IMG/VR virus record: IMGVR_UViG_3300035698_002903
Location: 1 to 45,187 of that record
Source of the DNA: a virus
DNA length: 45,187 nucleotides
Reading direction: 5' to 3' (one strand)
Below are positions 1-9,397 of the stretch, piece after piece (positions within the stretch are counted from its first letter, which is position 1; each line of letters opens with the position of its first letter). A model generated the notes under the pieces. That model was not told the origin of the DNA. It did not search any database and saw nothing but the letters and a program-made list of their open reading frames with translations. Both the position numbers and the translations under genes were made by a program.

Positions 1-503
1 CCGACGATGTGCTTGGTGGTATTGTATTTTCTGGATATGATGGCACGGAGGGTTCTGGTGGAGCGTACATAAATGGTGCTACTATATTTGCAAGACTTGA
101 TGGAACTGCTGGAACAGAGGATATGCCAACAAAATTAGAGTTTGCTACAACTCCAGATGGTACTAATTCTTCTGTTATTAGACAAACAATATATAATGAT
201 GGAATATTTGAATACAATGGTCTTAAAGAAGCGAAATCAAGCGAAACTGTAGCAGATGATGGAACAATAGTTTTACCTACGGCAGTAGCAGGAATGTTAG
301 AAGTTTGGGTTGATGCAGAATATATGAAAGTAAATGTTCTGGCTGACGGTACGATTACTTCAATCTATGGTTCAGCTAATACAGCTACAGCCGATACAGA
401 CGCAAATCTATGTATATATGATGGTGGAACTGGAGCAGTAATTAAGAATAGATTAGGTGCTAGTAAAGTAACAAGATACATATTTAACTATTCAGCTAAC
501 TAA
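1..503 (+). CDS. C-terminal part of a large fibre/spike-like virion protein (continues from window end)
   Basis: The frame is open from the first base and ends at TAA 501-503. It continues exactly the frame of the gene that starts at 42457: one leftover base at 45187 plus bases 1-2 make a GCC codon. The part here is about 166 residues, rich in Gly, Thr and Asp. The stretch beginning DDVLGGIVFSGYDGT resembles the C-terminal parts of phage fibre or surface proteins, from general knowledge of such sequences. A GTG at 9-11 could be taken as a start, but the frame is open upstream and the join explains it better. The joined protein would have 1077 residues. Exact virion role is not shown. Confidence 0.75.
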   Translation, partial: DDVLGGIVFSGYDGTEGSGGAYINGATIFARLDGTAGTEDMPTKLEFATTPDGTNSSVIRQTIYNDGIFEYNGLKEAKSSETVADDGTIVLPTAVAGMLEVWVDAEYMKVNVLADGTITSIYGSANTATADTDANLCIYDGGTGAVIKNRLGASKVTRYIFNYSAN

Positions 504-576
504 AATTATATGAATAAAACATAAACAATGGAGCGTGGTCAATATATAAAATAGGATAATAATTAACAACTCAGCT

Positions 577-861
577 ATGACAGATAATAAAACAGGAGAA
601 CCGATTACTCGTAAAAAGCTCACAGATGAAGTTAAGTTTATTTGTTATCTTGGCGTTTTATTAGTGGGTATTGTTAGTAGTTACTTTATGCAAACACAAA
701 AGATAGCCCTAATAGAGCGAGACATTTCGTATATTAAGACAAATCACTTAACGCATATTGAAGCTAACATAACTGATCTTCAAGGCGATGTGTCAGATAT
801 AGACAAAAACTTAGCTGTTATAGCAACAATCCTAGAAGGCTTAGAATTCTCTAATTTATAA
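577..861 (+). CDS. Small single-pass membrane protein with coiled coil (holin/spanin-like candidate)
   Basis: 94 residues. A polar, lysine-containing N-terminus is followed by one hydrophobic segment at about residues 22-40 (core LGVLLVGIVSSYF), then a heptad-like stretch that suggests a coiled coil. The topology is N-in/C-out or the reverse with one helix. It follows the fibre gene by 73 bases and opens a run of small genes before the neck genes. A TTAACA motif lies 8 bases before the ATG. One-helix membrane proteins of this type can be holins, spanin parts or virion proteins. No family was recognised, and a better holin candidate sits beside the endolysin. Confidence 0.6.
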   Translation: MTDNKTGEPITRKKLTDEVKFICYLGVLLVGIVSSYFMQTQKIALIERDISYIKTNHLTHIEANITDLQGDVSDIDKNLAVIATILEGLEFSNL

Positions 862-863
862 AC

Positions 864-992
864 ATGAAGATAACAAGAAGAAAAATAGGAGTACGACCTA
901 AACGAAAGGGGACAATGAAATCTAAAAAGGTAACGGTGAAACGTAAGACTCCTAAAAAAACTATTAAATATAAACGAACTTATAAAGCATGA
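864..992 (+). CDS. Very basic 42-residue peptide
   Basis: ATG at 864 follows the previous stop by two bases, and the TGA stop overlaps the next ATG (ATGA at 989-992), a coupled arrangement that supports translation. Nearly half of the residues are Lys or Arg, as expected for a small nucleic-acid-binding or packaged peptide. Similar tiny basic proteins occur at 14707 and 14968. Function unknown. Confidence 0.55.
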   Translation: MKITRRKIGVRPKRKGTMKSKKVTVKRKTPKKTIKYKRTYKA

Positions 993-1132
993 AAAAAACA
1001 CTTAAAACTATTTCAAAAAAGCAAGACAAAAAGGTAGTAACATTTACTACTTTTACAGCCTTAAAAAAGCATATCATAGATCAAAATTCACAGTACAATT
1101 TTGGTAAAGCTAAATGGAATATACTTCAGTAA
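989..1132 (+). CDS. Small basic hypothetical protein, 47 residues
   Basis: It begins in an ATGA overlap with the basic peptide before it and ends 11 bases before the neck-protein gene. It has a lysine-rich N-terminus and a C-terminal stretch with aromatic residues (QYNFGKAKWNIL). The tight spacing on both sides supports a real gene in the late operon. No family recognised. Confidence 0.5.
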   Translation: MKKTLKTISKKQDKKVVTFTTFTALKKHIIDQNSQYNFGKAKWNILQ

Positions 1133-1143
1133 CCTAATATAAT

Positions 1144-2751
1144 ATGAATGAACGTCCGAATATAGAATCGGTACTCAACGATGTTGTAACAGTCAGTCCT
1201 CCTTATCTAGGGAATCCTATCGTTACTTACCTTACAGACAAAGTAGACGCACTAGGCGTAACCCTAACAGTCAAAGGAAATGATGGATTCTCTAATAATG
1301 ACTATCTTATTCTTGAAGAAGTAGGCAATAAGAAAGCAGAGATAGTTAAAATAGGTTCAGCTCCAAGCTTAGGAACTTCCTTAACAGTAGGCGCAGCCGT
1401 ATATGCTCATGGTATAGGTACTAAAGTAACTTTGATTCGTTATAACCAAGTAAGAATCTACGGCTCAAGTACAGCAACAGATACCGCCCCTTCAGATTAT
1501 ACAGGAGATTTGGAAGACTTAGATGTGCAGAACGGTAAGAATATAATAAAAGTACCTACAGCCGATATAGAAGACTACTATTATGCACGTTATTATCACG
1601 AACAAGGTACAGCTTATTCAAGTTATTCTGATTCAGTAGCGGCTACAGGTCTAACTCCAAACTCAAGAGGAGAGATTAAAAAAGAATTTCTATCAATGTA
1701 CAACGAAGGAGACGAGGGCAAGCCTGATGAATTGATTACTGATGATTGGCTAAATAGATCAATAAACAGATGGCAAAGAGAACTTTCTAAACGTAGAAGA
1801 TACTGGAACGTATTAAAAGATACAGTAATAAACGACCTAACAGAAGATACACAAGGCTATGATCTACCTACAGATATGCAGGAATACAGCAACGATTCAA
1901 TTATCTCAGCTAAAGTAAGGGCAGAAATTGACATGACCCCTATAGATCAAACAGTATTCTCTAATAAGACTTATAGCTACATAGGCTCAACAGTTAGTAC
2001 AGCAGCAGCAGTAGCAGACACTACTCTTGTTTTAAGCGACTCTAGCGACTTTACACAACTAAAAGGTACAAGTTACTGTAAAGGAGTTAAAATCGGTTAT
2101 ACATTGAATACAGAGTCCACAGCTACATTGTCAGGAATAACAGCTTGTACAGCTATAACAGCATTTGCTGATGCTGGAAGTGGCTCAACTACTGTAACGG
2201 CTTCAGGACATGGATATAGTAATGGAGATACGGCTTATATTGGGTCTACTAGGAATTACGATGGTAAGTATACGGTATCAGGTGTGGCAGGAACGGCCTT
2301 TAATATTGTGAAAACATTTGTAGCCGATGATGCGACAGGTGCGACTTCAACCGTAGACACCTCAATTACTGAAGCTTTGAGTGTAGGTGATGAAGTTTGG
2401 CAAGAATATACAAGTGGACAGCCTGTAAATTTCATTGTTGATCCAGAGAGTAAACAAATTAAACTCAATCCTATCCCTGATAGTACATGGGATTTAAAGA
2501 ATATGATTATTGAGTATTGGAGAAAGTTTGTTGATTTAAGCGATGATGCTGATGAAACCTTATTCACTAATCCAGAGAATTGTTATCTTTACTTAAATTA
2601 TCAAGTAGCTATTCGTAGAAAACTAGATCAGCAAGAGATCTTGACTCGTAAAGCTTTATGGGACGCTGACTTAGAGGAGTTAGTTAGTGAAGATCCAGAT
2701 TTTAAAGAAATTCGTATTGAACCTAATAATTTATATCGTAGAACCCGTTAA
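1144..2751 (+). CDS. Putative neck / head-tail connector structural protein
   Basis: 535 residues. The first ~160 residues are beta-rich. A helical segment around residues 178-230 (EIKKEFLSMYNEG through NRWQRELSKRRRYW) resembles the helical core of connector or adaptor proteins. A Thr/Ser/Gly-rich insert at about 280-420 looks like one or two Ig-like or beta-sandwich domains. The last ~100 residues are mixed helical with many acidic residues. The beta-propeller protein follows two bases after its stop, an order seen in podoviruses where connector and tail-tube or stabilisation proteins are adjacent. The role is inferred from composition and position, not from a diagnostic motif. The start is the ATG at 1144, preceded by TAACC. 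Confidence 0.5.
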   Translation: MNERPNIESVLNDVVTVSPPYLGNPIVTYLTDKVDALGVTLTVKGNDGFSNNDYLILEEVGNKKAEIVKIGSAPSLGTSLTVGAAVYAHGIGTKVTLIRYNQVRIYGSSTATDTAPSDYTGDLEDLDVQNGKNIIKVPTADIEDYYYARYYHEQGTAYSSYSDSVAATGLTPNSRGEIKKEFLSMYNEGDEGKPDELITDDWLNRSINRWQRELSKRRRYWNVLKDTVINDLTEDTQGYDLPTDMQEYSNDSIISAKVRAEIDMTPIDQTVFSNKTYSYIGSTVSTAAAVADTTLVLSDSSDFTQLKGTSYCKGVKIGYTLNTESTATLSGITACTAITAFADAGSGSTTVTASGHGYSNGDTAYIGSTRNYDGKYTVSGVAGTAFNIVKTFVADDATGATSTVDTSITEALSVGDEVWQEYTSGQPVNFIVDPESKQIKLNPIPDSTWDLKNMIIEYWRKFVDLSDDADETLFTNPENCYLYLNYQVAIRRKLDQQEILTRKALWDADLEELVSEDPDFKEIRIEPNNLYRRTR

Positions 2752-2753
2752 TT

Positions 2754-4175
2754 ATGGCACAATCATTCTTACATTTCAGCGACCTAATGCAGACTAAAAC
2801 GTCATCCTTTTTACGTAGACCCTCACAGTTAATCAGGGGTATAAATGTAAACGGTGATGAGATAGGCTCTTTACAGAAACGATTAGGATATACTCAATTT
2901 GGAGCTACTTTAACCTCAGGAAAGGACATTACAGGTTTACATAGTTATCCTTATAAGGCAGGAGGAACACAACACTTGTTTGCTTATGTGAATGGAGTAT
3001 TAAAATACTATAATGGGTCTTGGGCTGATTCTCAAGGGAGTCTTACAACTGATATAAATGCTGAATTCAGAGTACACCTAGATCAATTATTTATGGTAGG
3101 AGCTAATTCTAGTAATACATTTCTAACTACTGCGGTGATTACCGATACTACTTATGCGACTGATGGGAACGTAACTAATGCCCCTAATGGTAAATTTGTA
3201 GAGATATATAATGATCAGGTATTTATTGCTAACGCAGAAGTAGGAGGGGTTAGGTATCCGTCTAACTTCTATCGTTCAAGTGTGCCAACAATAGCAGGAG
3301 TGATTACATGGGATACTACTATTGACTATGAACAGGTTTATACTAATAACGGTGAAGAGATCACGAGTCTACATAATAATCAAGGTTTAAATAAGCTTTT
3401 AATATTTAAGAGATCATCCATCCACTCATGGGATACTTATAGAATAAACGATATATGGAACGTAGGCACAACAGCTCATAGATCAGTTCAGACTATTGAG
3501 GGAGTTACTTTCTTTTATAATAGTGACCGTAAAAAGATATACGCCTATAATGGCGAAACGGTTAAAAGTATATCACGGCCAATAGATAATTGGATAAAGG
3601 GTATACAAAATCCTAGTGATGTATTCGGAGGAGGACATGAAGAGTTTTATAAACTTTATGTAGGAGATATAGTGGTTGAGGGAATTACTTATACAAATTG
3701 TGAGATAAGATACTCTGAACCTGACAATACATTTGTTATCTATTCATACTACGATAACTTCACTTCTTACGCTACACACTCTGTATCAGACGTTAGTAGG
3801 TTATATGCAGGCGCAGACGATGGAGAGGTTCATCAATTAGCCATAGATGGTGATGAGGTTTATTCGGATGACGACCATGATATAGGAGCACAGTTCTTAT
3901 TTGAAACAGATTTTGGAGTACCTACTGAACGTAAATTTAGTGATAAGATACTTATATACAGTACACAAGCACAAAACCTAACAGGTAGAATAAGGGGTAG
4001 GGGAAAAGATTGGAGTTCTCAGTTCTCAGTTGATAAAGACGAACAAGAGAAAAACATAAACCCTAAAGACTCAAGGTTTGTACAATTTCATTTTAGCGAA
4101 AGTTCAATGAATGCCCCATTTAAGTTTGAGGGGATCTCATTAACTCCGAAACTAACTACTAAGAAATATAGTTAA
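2754..4175 (+). CDS. Beta-propeller neck/tail protein (P22 gp10-like or tail-tube-B-like)
   Basis: 473 residues of repeated short beta-type units with the look of propeller blades: LHSYPYKAGGTQHLFAYVNG, then RVHLDQLFMVG, KFVEIYNDQVFIANAE, LHNNQGLNKLLIFKRSSIH, GVTFFYNSDRKKIYAYNG and VSRLYAGADDGEVHQLAIDG. Propeller proteins of this length close the portal-adaptor channel of short-tailed phages (packaged-DNA stabilisation protein gp10 of P22) or form the nozzle. The N-terminus (FLRRPSQLIRGINVN) is typical of such proteins, which open with a short list of loaded elements. The ATG lies two bases after the connector stop. The class is fairly secure from the repeat pattern; the exact homologue is inferred. 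Confidence 0.55.
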   Translation: MAQSFLHFSDLMQTKTSSFLRRPSQLIRGINVNGDEIGSLQKRLGYTQFGATLTSGKDITGLHSYPYKAGGTQHLFAYVNGVLKYYNGSWADSQGSLTTDINAEFRVHLDQLFMVGANSSNTFLTTAVITDTTYATDGNVTNAPNGKFVEIYNDQVFIANAEVGGVRYPSNFYRSSVPTIAGVITWDTTIDYEQVYTNNGEEITSLHNNQGLNKLLIFKRSSIHSWDTYRINDIWNVGTTAHRSVQTIEGVTFFYNSDRKKIYAYNGETVKSISRPIDNWIKGIQNPSDVFGGGHEEFYKLYVGDIVVEGITYTNCEIRYSEPDNTFVIYSYYDNFTSYATHSVSDVSRLYAGADDGEVHQLAIDGDEVYSDDDHDIGAQFLFETDFGVPTERKFSDKILIYSTQAQNLTGRIRGRGKDWSSQFSVDKDEQEKNINPKDSRFVQFHFSESSMNAPFKFEGISLTPKLTTKKYS

Positions 4176-4183
4176 AGCAAAAT

Positions 4184-6208
4184 ATGCAAATAGACTACCT
4201 AGAATTAGGATATGACAGCCATTTACAAAGATCAATCTTTGATACTGTTGGCGAATTTGAGTCTAACGCGCTTACTCAGAATGGTGTAAGTTCAATGTTT
4301 CCTGCTGGTAGCATACCTTATTCTAGTACAGCATTAGCAGAATTAGTCCCTAATGAAGATATACAAACACAAGACTTTGTAACAGGCGTAAGCGGTTGGC
4401 AAATACAAGGCGAGGGTACGGCTGAATTTAACGATGTTACTATAAGGGGAACAATATACGCTACTCTAGGAGAGATAGGAGGATGGAGTATTGACGCAAC
4501 AAGGATATATTCAACTAATATAGATATTGATAGCGACAATGAATGGATCAAGAGTACGAATTATGTAACAGGAGTTTCTGGGTTTTCAATAAGTGCTGAT
4601 CTAGTTGAGGCAGAAAATATAATTGCAAGAGGAATTCTTAAGGGGACTACATTCCAATATGATGTAGTTTCTGCGGTAGGCGGACAACTTTTAGTGAGCA
4701 ATGCAGATGTATTAGATAGCGATATGACAGCTCTTGATGCTTCAACATTGACTACTAAGGCTACGACTACTTGGGCTGTAAATGATATGCTTTTAATTCA
4801 AGCCATTACGGCTTCAGGAATAGAGGTTGAATATTTGAGAATAACTAACATAGCATCAGCCCCTACATATACCGTTACAAGAGACCTAAAAGGTGATTAT
4901 ACTTCAAATGTTAATCCTATCTGGCAAGCAGGAACAACAATTTCAAAGATAGGGGAAAGTGACGGAGCAGCAACTTATGCAGGAGGATGGCTACGATTAT
5001 ATGGAGAAGGAACGAACAGTCCTTATTATTCAGTCTTTTCCCGAACAGGCGTAGCTTATAACGCTTACTCAGAAAGAGTTAGGCTAGGAAACCTAAATGG
5101 TATAGGAGGACAGTCCTCTGATACATACGGGATATTCATGGGTGATTTTTCAACAGGACAATATGCTATGTATGATGATGTGAGTGGGGACTTTGTTGTT
5201 AATGGATCAAGTCTTTTGAACGAAGACATCTTTGGTGACGGATCAGATGGCGATGTAACGATAAGTGCAAACACTACACTTGCTGGAGATATGTATTATG
5301 ATAATCTAACTGTAGATAGTGGGAAAATTTTAGACATTGGCGGGTATAGGATTTTCGTAAAAGGAATACTAACTAATAATGGAACTATCCAAAGAGATGG
5401 AAATGATGGAGGAGATGCAACTGGCCCATTGAGTGCTGGACGAGGAGCTGCTGCAATCGCTTTAGCTTCTGGATCTTTAGTAGGTGCTTTGGCTGGTGCA
5501 ATAGGTGGTGCAGGTGGCACAAACGGAATAGGGGGGATTGGTTCGCCTGGAGAAAGCCCAACTGCTGCAATAAGAGCTTATAGAGATGGTAAGTATGGAG
5601 CTGCTGGTGGAAATGGTGGAGCAATTACCCCAACTATTGCTGGTGGAGCTGGTGGAGTAGGGAACACGGCAGTAAATCCAGTTCTTGAAATAAGAACATC
5701 AATATTTGCTTTAATACAGGTTGAGTTTACTCCTGACATGGATTCTGCAATGGGAGCTATTTATAGTGTTTTAAGTTGTGATGGAGGCGGAAGTGGAGGA
5801 GGAGGAGGAGCTGGATATACTAATTTTTCTGGAAATGGCGGTGGCGGCGGTGGTGGTGGTAGTGCTACGACTGGAGGAACTGTTTCTATATTTGCAAGGG
5901 AAATAATAAACACAGGAACTATTTCTTCCAATGGAGGAAAAGGTGGTGATGGTGCTGATGGTGAAGATGCGGTAAGTGCTAATCCTGCTGGTGGCGGTGG
6001 TGGTGGCGGTGGAGCTGCTGGTGGTGGTGGTGGTTTTGTAATCTTAGTTTATGCAAAAATCACAAACACAGGAACAATTTCTGCTAGTGGAGGACTTAAA
6101 GGACTTGGTGGAACAAAAGGAGTTGGAGTGAATGGATCTTCTGATGGACTAGATGGAAGTGATGGGAATGATGGAAATGATGGAGAAGTAATAACCCTAC
6201 AAGTATGA
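4184..6208 (+). CDS. Tail fibre/adhesin with polyglycine-rich C-terminal domain
   Basis: 674 residues. Residues ~1-330 have fibre-like beta repeats: two related modules near GVSGWQIQGEGTAEF and GVSGFSISADLVEAE, and GEIGGWSIDATRIYS. Residues ~350-420 are a beta-helix-like stretch. From about residue 425 to the end there are many glycine runs, up to eight in a row, separated by short strand segments such as TNTGTISSNGG. Glycine-rich motifs of this kind build the polyglycine-II sandwich of receptor-binding adhesins such as T2-type gp38. The local base composition is richer in G than in neighbouring genes. The stop TGA overlaps the next ATG. It probably binds the host surface. Confidence 0.65.
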   Translation: MQIDYLELGYDSHLQRSIFDTVGEFESNALTQNGVSSMFPAGSIPYSSTALAELVPNEDIQTQDFVTGVSGWQIQGEGTAEFNDVTIRGTIYATLGEIGGWSIDATRIYSTNIDIDSDNEWIKSTNYVTGVSGFSISADLVEAENIIARGILKGTTFQYDVVSAVGGQLLVSNADVLDSDMTALDASTLTTKATTTWAVNDMLLIQAITASGIEVEYLRITNIASAPTYTVTRDLKGDYTSNVNPIWQAGTTISKIGESDGAATYAGGWLRLYGEGTNSPYYSVFSRTGVAYNAYSERVRLGNLNGIGGQSSDTYGIFMGDFSTGQYAMYDDVSGDFVVNGSSLLNEDIFGDGSDGDVTISANTTLAGDMYYDNLTVDSGKILDIGGYRIFVKGILTNNGTIQRDGNDGGDATGPLSAGRGAAAIALASGSLVGALAGAIGGAGGTNGIGGIGSPGESPTAAIRAYRDGKYGAAGGNGGAITPTIAGGAGGVGNTAVNPVLEIRTSIFALIQVEFTPDMDSAMGAIYSVLSCDGGGSGGGGGAGYTNFSGNGGGGGGGGSATTGGTVSIFAREIINTGTISSNGGKGGDGADGEDAVSANPAGGGGGGGGAAGGGGGFVILVYAKITNTGTISASGGLKGLGGTKGVGVNGSSDGLDGSDGNDGNDGEVITLQV

Positions 6209-6510
6209 AATTTATCTACAATACAAGAACAGGATTGGCTAAGATGACGCTATCTAAAGGTAGTGATAAAATTAAGTATGACAAATCCATTATGGATGAA
6301 GTTAATTTATCAGTAACCAAACAACAGAAGGATAAAATTAAAGAGAACTGGGAGATGAGAATAAAAAACAATAAGCTTGAATTGTCAAAATCTGCTAAAA
6401 TAATTAAGGACGAGAAAAAGGAACGTATTAAAACCTTGAAAAATAAAATCTCTCAATCAAACAAGGTTGAGAAAGAAGATATACTAACTTTAATAAATTT
6501 AATCACGTAA
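6205..6510 (+). CDS. Small lysine-rich coiled-coil protein next to the adhesin
   Basis: 101 residues, starting in an ATGA overlap with the adhesin gene, so probably translated by coupling. The first ~25 residues could form a short beta segment; the rest is highly charged and helical with heptad-like spacing. A protein of this size just downstream of a fibre could be a fibre-assembly factor, but no family motif was seen. Confidence 0.5.
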   Translation: MKFIYNTRTGLAKMTLSKGSDKIKYDKSIMDEVNLSVTKQQKDKIKENWEMRIKNNKLELSKSAKIIKDEKKERIKTLKNKISQSNKVEKEDILTLINLIT

Positions 6511-6512
6511 TT

Positions 6513-8306
6513 ATGCTACAAGTAACTACATATAACGAAAAAGGAGAAGCAAGGACTTTTAACGTTAAGAGTAAATCTACAGAAGATATTGGTGCTGTAG
6601 TTGGGAATACTGCTTATAATTTCTTGAATCCAAAAACAAGATGGATTGATAGAGAAACGAATGTAGAAGATGGAAGTGTTGGAAAACGTAAACAAGCATA
6701 TCAATATGAGGAAATTGCAAATGATGAAAGTAATGCAAGTGGATTAAGCAAGTTAGGTCTTCGTCAATGGAAAGATCATGAGTTCACAGGTCAGCAAAGA
6801 TATGAAGATCCTACGACAGGAGAAGTTAAAACTTTTAATATAGGAACTGCAAAAAATGCTTATGGAACAAATACAGTAGGTAGATTTTTAGCTGATGATC
6901 CTAGGTATGTACAAAGTGCCCAAGAGAGTAGTTCAAATAGGGCTGAAAGAGAAAGGAGAGAAGCAGAGAGAAATAGAACTAATGGTGGTGATGGTGGTAT
7001 AAATCCACTTACTGCTGGTTCTTCTCCAGGTGTTCAATCAAGTTCTGCTACAGCGACAAGAAAAGAAGATGGCCTAGATGTGCAAGTAGTTGATGGATTA
7101 TATGTAATAAACGGAATGAAATCTACTGATCCTAGGACACAAGAATTGTTTAAATCTTTTGGATACCAGAATGTATATGATTACGTAAGCAAGGGTGGGC
7201 AGGTTTCAGAAGGTGGTGAGGATGGAGGAACAGGTATCGCAGCGGCAACAAGAGCTGGAATACAGTCATCTTCTGCAACAGCGACCGCAGCACCAACAAA
7301 AGAAAGTGAAATAGCTAGAGCACAAGATGTATGGCAAAATGCAGATACATTAGCTGGTACTGGACAATATGCTAATAAAACGGCTGACCAGATTCGTGCA
7401 GAAGCTCACTTCTACGCTCAAGGCTTAAGAGATGGAACAAAAGACCCTACTACTGGAGAAAGAATATTACCTAGTGATACAAGCTCTAGCGATTATAACG
7501 AGAATGGTCAATATACTGGTCCTAACAGCTATACAAATGCAGGTAGAACAATAGGCGGATATGAAGGTGGAGATACAGGCGGTGGATTTGGTGATACACA
7601 GTTTAGTACAGGAAACGAAGAACTAGACGATTTCTTAAATAATACATGGCTTCCGTTAATTGAAGCAGAGTTCTCCGACAATCCCACAGCGATACTAGAT
7701 AGTGAAGCATTTGACAACATTAGCGCAAGAATAGAAGCTACTTATGGCCCTATATATCAGAACGAATTAAACATAGCCAAGGAAGCCTTTGACAGAGGCC
7801 TAGCTCAAACAGGTGCAGAAGAAGGACGTACCCTTAGAGATCTAGACAATTCTTTATCAAGAGGCGTTGAGGATATAGAAATAGAGGCAGGACGTACTGC
7901 TGAAGATACTCGCATAGGGAAGGAACGTATATCTAGGAATTTCCAAGAAGCATTACAGGAATCACAAATGGCTATGGCTAGTAGAAATTTAACATTCGGT
8001 GGTAGTCGTAAGAAAGAAGAGGCAAAATTAGGTACAGCTAAGAGTGAACAAATAGGAGACCTTGATAGAGCTTCAGGACGTACACTAGCAGATTTACAAA
8101 CACAGAGAGGAAGACTTGAGTCAGATGTGCCTTATGAAAGATCTTTCCAAGAGGGCCAATACGGTAGACAACGAGATGAACTAACTTCAGGATATGATCT
8201 TAAGAAGAAAGAGATAGCAGGTGAACGTACTATACAAGAAGCTGAAGAAAGGCGTAGACTAAGAGAGCTAGGAAGTAGTTTATTATCCAATCAACAATAT
8301 AACTAA
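6513..8306 (+). CDS. Putative internal virion (ejection) protein, 597 residues
   Basis: The N-terminal third is Gly/Ser/Thr-rich and low in complexity. Two short near-repeats occur, around GVQSSSATATRKEDG and GIQSSSATATAAPT. From about residue 370 to the end the protein is almost entirely charged helix, with many Glu/Arg/Gln residues and the pattern of long coiled coils (RGVEDIEIEAGRTAEDTRIG; RTLADLQTQRGRLESD). A cluster of long helical proteins between the tail and lysis genes is typical of podovirus internal virion proteins that are ejected with the DNA. The next gene follows after 20 bases. No enzymatic motif was seen. Confidence 0.5.
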   Translation: MLQVTTYNEKGEARTFNVKSKSTEDIGAVVGNTAYNFLNPKTRWIDRETNVEDGSVGKRKQAYQYEEIANDESNASGLSKLGLRQWKDHEFTGQQRYEDPTTGEVKTFNIGTAKNAYGTNTVGRFLADDPRYVQSAQESSSNRAERERREAERNRTNGGDGGINPLTAGSSPGVQSSSATATRKEDGLDVQVVDGLYVINGMKSTDPRTQELFKSFGYQNVYDYVSKGGQVSEGGEDGGTGIAAATRAGIQSSSATATAAPTKESEIARAQDVWQNADTLAGTGQYANKTADQIRAEAHFYAQGLRDGTKDPTTGERILPSDTSSSDYNENGQYTGPNSYTNAGRTIGGYEGGDTGGGFGDTQFSTGNEELDDFLNNTWLPLIEAEFSDNPTAILDSEAFDNISARIEATYGPIYQNELNIAKEAFDRGLAQTGAEEGRTLRDLDNSLSRGVEDIEIEAGRTAEDTRIGKERISRNFQEALQESQMAMASRNLTFGGSRKKEEAKLGTAKSEQIGDLDRASGRTLADLQTQRGRLESDVPYERSFQEGQYGRQRDELTSGYDLKKKEIAGERTIQEAEERRRLRELGSSLLSNQQYN

Positions 8307-8326
8307 ATAATATTTAACTTAATAAT

Positions 8327-9379
8327 ATGGCAGATCCAAGAATACAAACAGATAAATATAATAGACAGTTTGTTGATATAGGTGGTAGAAAAATAGCCCC
8401 CAATGATCCAAGGGCTGTAAGCTTACTGTCAACTCCAGTACAATCTAACGTTAGAACTGATCTAAGAGGCGTAGGAGGCGAAACAGTACCTCAGCAGGTG
8501 AATATCTCTCCTGAGACAACTGGATCAAGTTTTCAATCGCAAATGCAAGATATTATAAAAAATAGATTTGCACAGAAGGGGAACTTAGAGCTAAGAGGAG
8601 CAGGACAAGAAGTAGCTGGAGGATTACTAACTCTACCAGAACAGTTAAGTGCTACCCCTGGATTCGCAGGATTAAGGTTAAGCCAAGCTAAGAGAATGGA
8701 ACAGGTAGAGGAAGCTGGATTGACTAATCTATTAGGCGGTATAAACACAGCTCTGAGTCAAAGACAAACACGTTTAAGAGAATTAGCTGAAGATGCTACA
8801 GGAGCGTTCACAGAAACTCAAAGAACACAAGCAGCAGAAGCACAATCTAAACTAGACACAATACAACAAGACTTTGATAATAATATCGCTATGGCTAAAT
8901 TAGCCTTATCAACTCCTTTAGGACAGACTATTAAGGTGGGAGATAAGACTGTAGAAGGATTAAAACTGCCTACTGGAAGCGGAGGAGGGGGTTTACCATC
9001 TGGCACAGAAGATGCTGGAGCACCTGACTGGATGCAAGGATTAGTTGATAGATATAATAGTGGTGCTGTAACAGCTGCTAATATCAACACTATAATAGGA
9101 AATAGGCCTGAATTGAATAGTAGAGAAAAAGATTATTATCAAACTCTATTTCAGGATATAATATCTAGGAAACAGTCTGTAGATTTTGAAGGAGTACCTT
9201 TACTTGGTTCACTCTTTAAATCCCCTATAGAGTCGTCATTGGAACGACAAAGAAGTCTAAGAGATAATCCACCCCCTACACAAGATGAGCGAGCTAGCCA
9301 ACTAGAAGACCTACAGCTTGAAGGTGCAAGTGACGAGGAATTAGAGAAATACGGATTTGCAAAGAGGCAAATATCATAG
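8327..9379 (+). CDS. Putative internal virion (ejection) protein, 350 residues
   Basis: Helical protein with Ala/Gln/Leu-rich segments in the middle (GGINTALSQRQTRLRELAED) and a Gly-rich hinge near residue 215-225. The C-terminus is acidic, with a run like RASQLEDLQLEGASDEELEK. It lies between the 597-residue and 1767-residue proteins in the same operon, which suggests a virion-internal role. A TTAACT motif lies 7 bases upstream of the ATG. No catalytic motif recognised. Confidence 0.45.
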   Translation: MADPRIQTDKYNRQFVDIGGRKIAPNDPRAVSLLSTPVQSNVRTDLRGVGGETVPQQVNISPETTGSSFQSQMQDIIKNRFAQKGNLELRGAGQEVAGGLLTLPEQLSATPGFAGLRLSQAKRMEQVEEAGLTNLLGGINTALSQRQTRLRELAEDATGAFTETQRTQAAEAQSKLDTIQQDFDNNIAMAKLALSTPLGQTIKVGDKTVEGLKLPTGSGGGGLPSGTEDAGAPDWMQGLVDRYNSGAVTAANINTIIGNRPELNSREKDYYQTLFQDIISRKQSVDFEGVPLLGSLFKSPIESSLERQRSLRDNPPPTQDERASQLEDLQLEGASDEELEKYGFAKRQIS

Positions 9380-9397
9380 CAAATATAACAAGTTATT

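Noticed and set aside
5385-5624. Minus-strand Leu/His-rich open frame
   Set aside because: Antisense of the glycine-rich adhesin domain.
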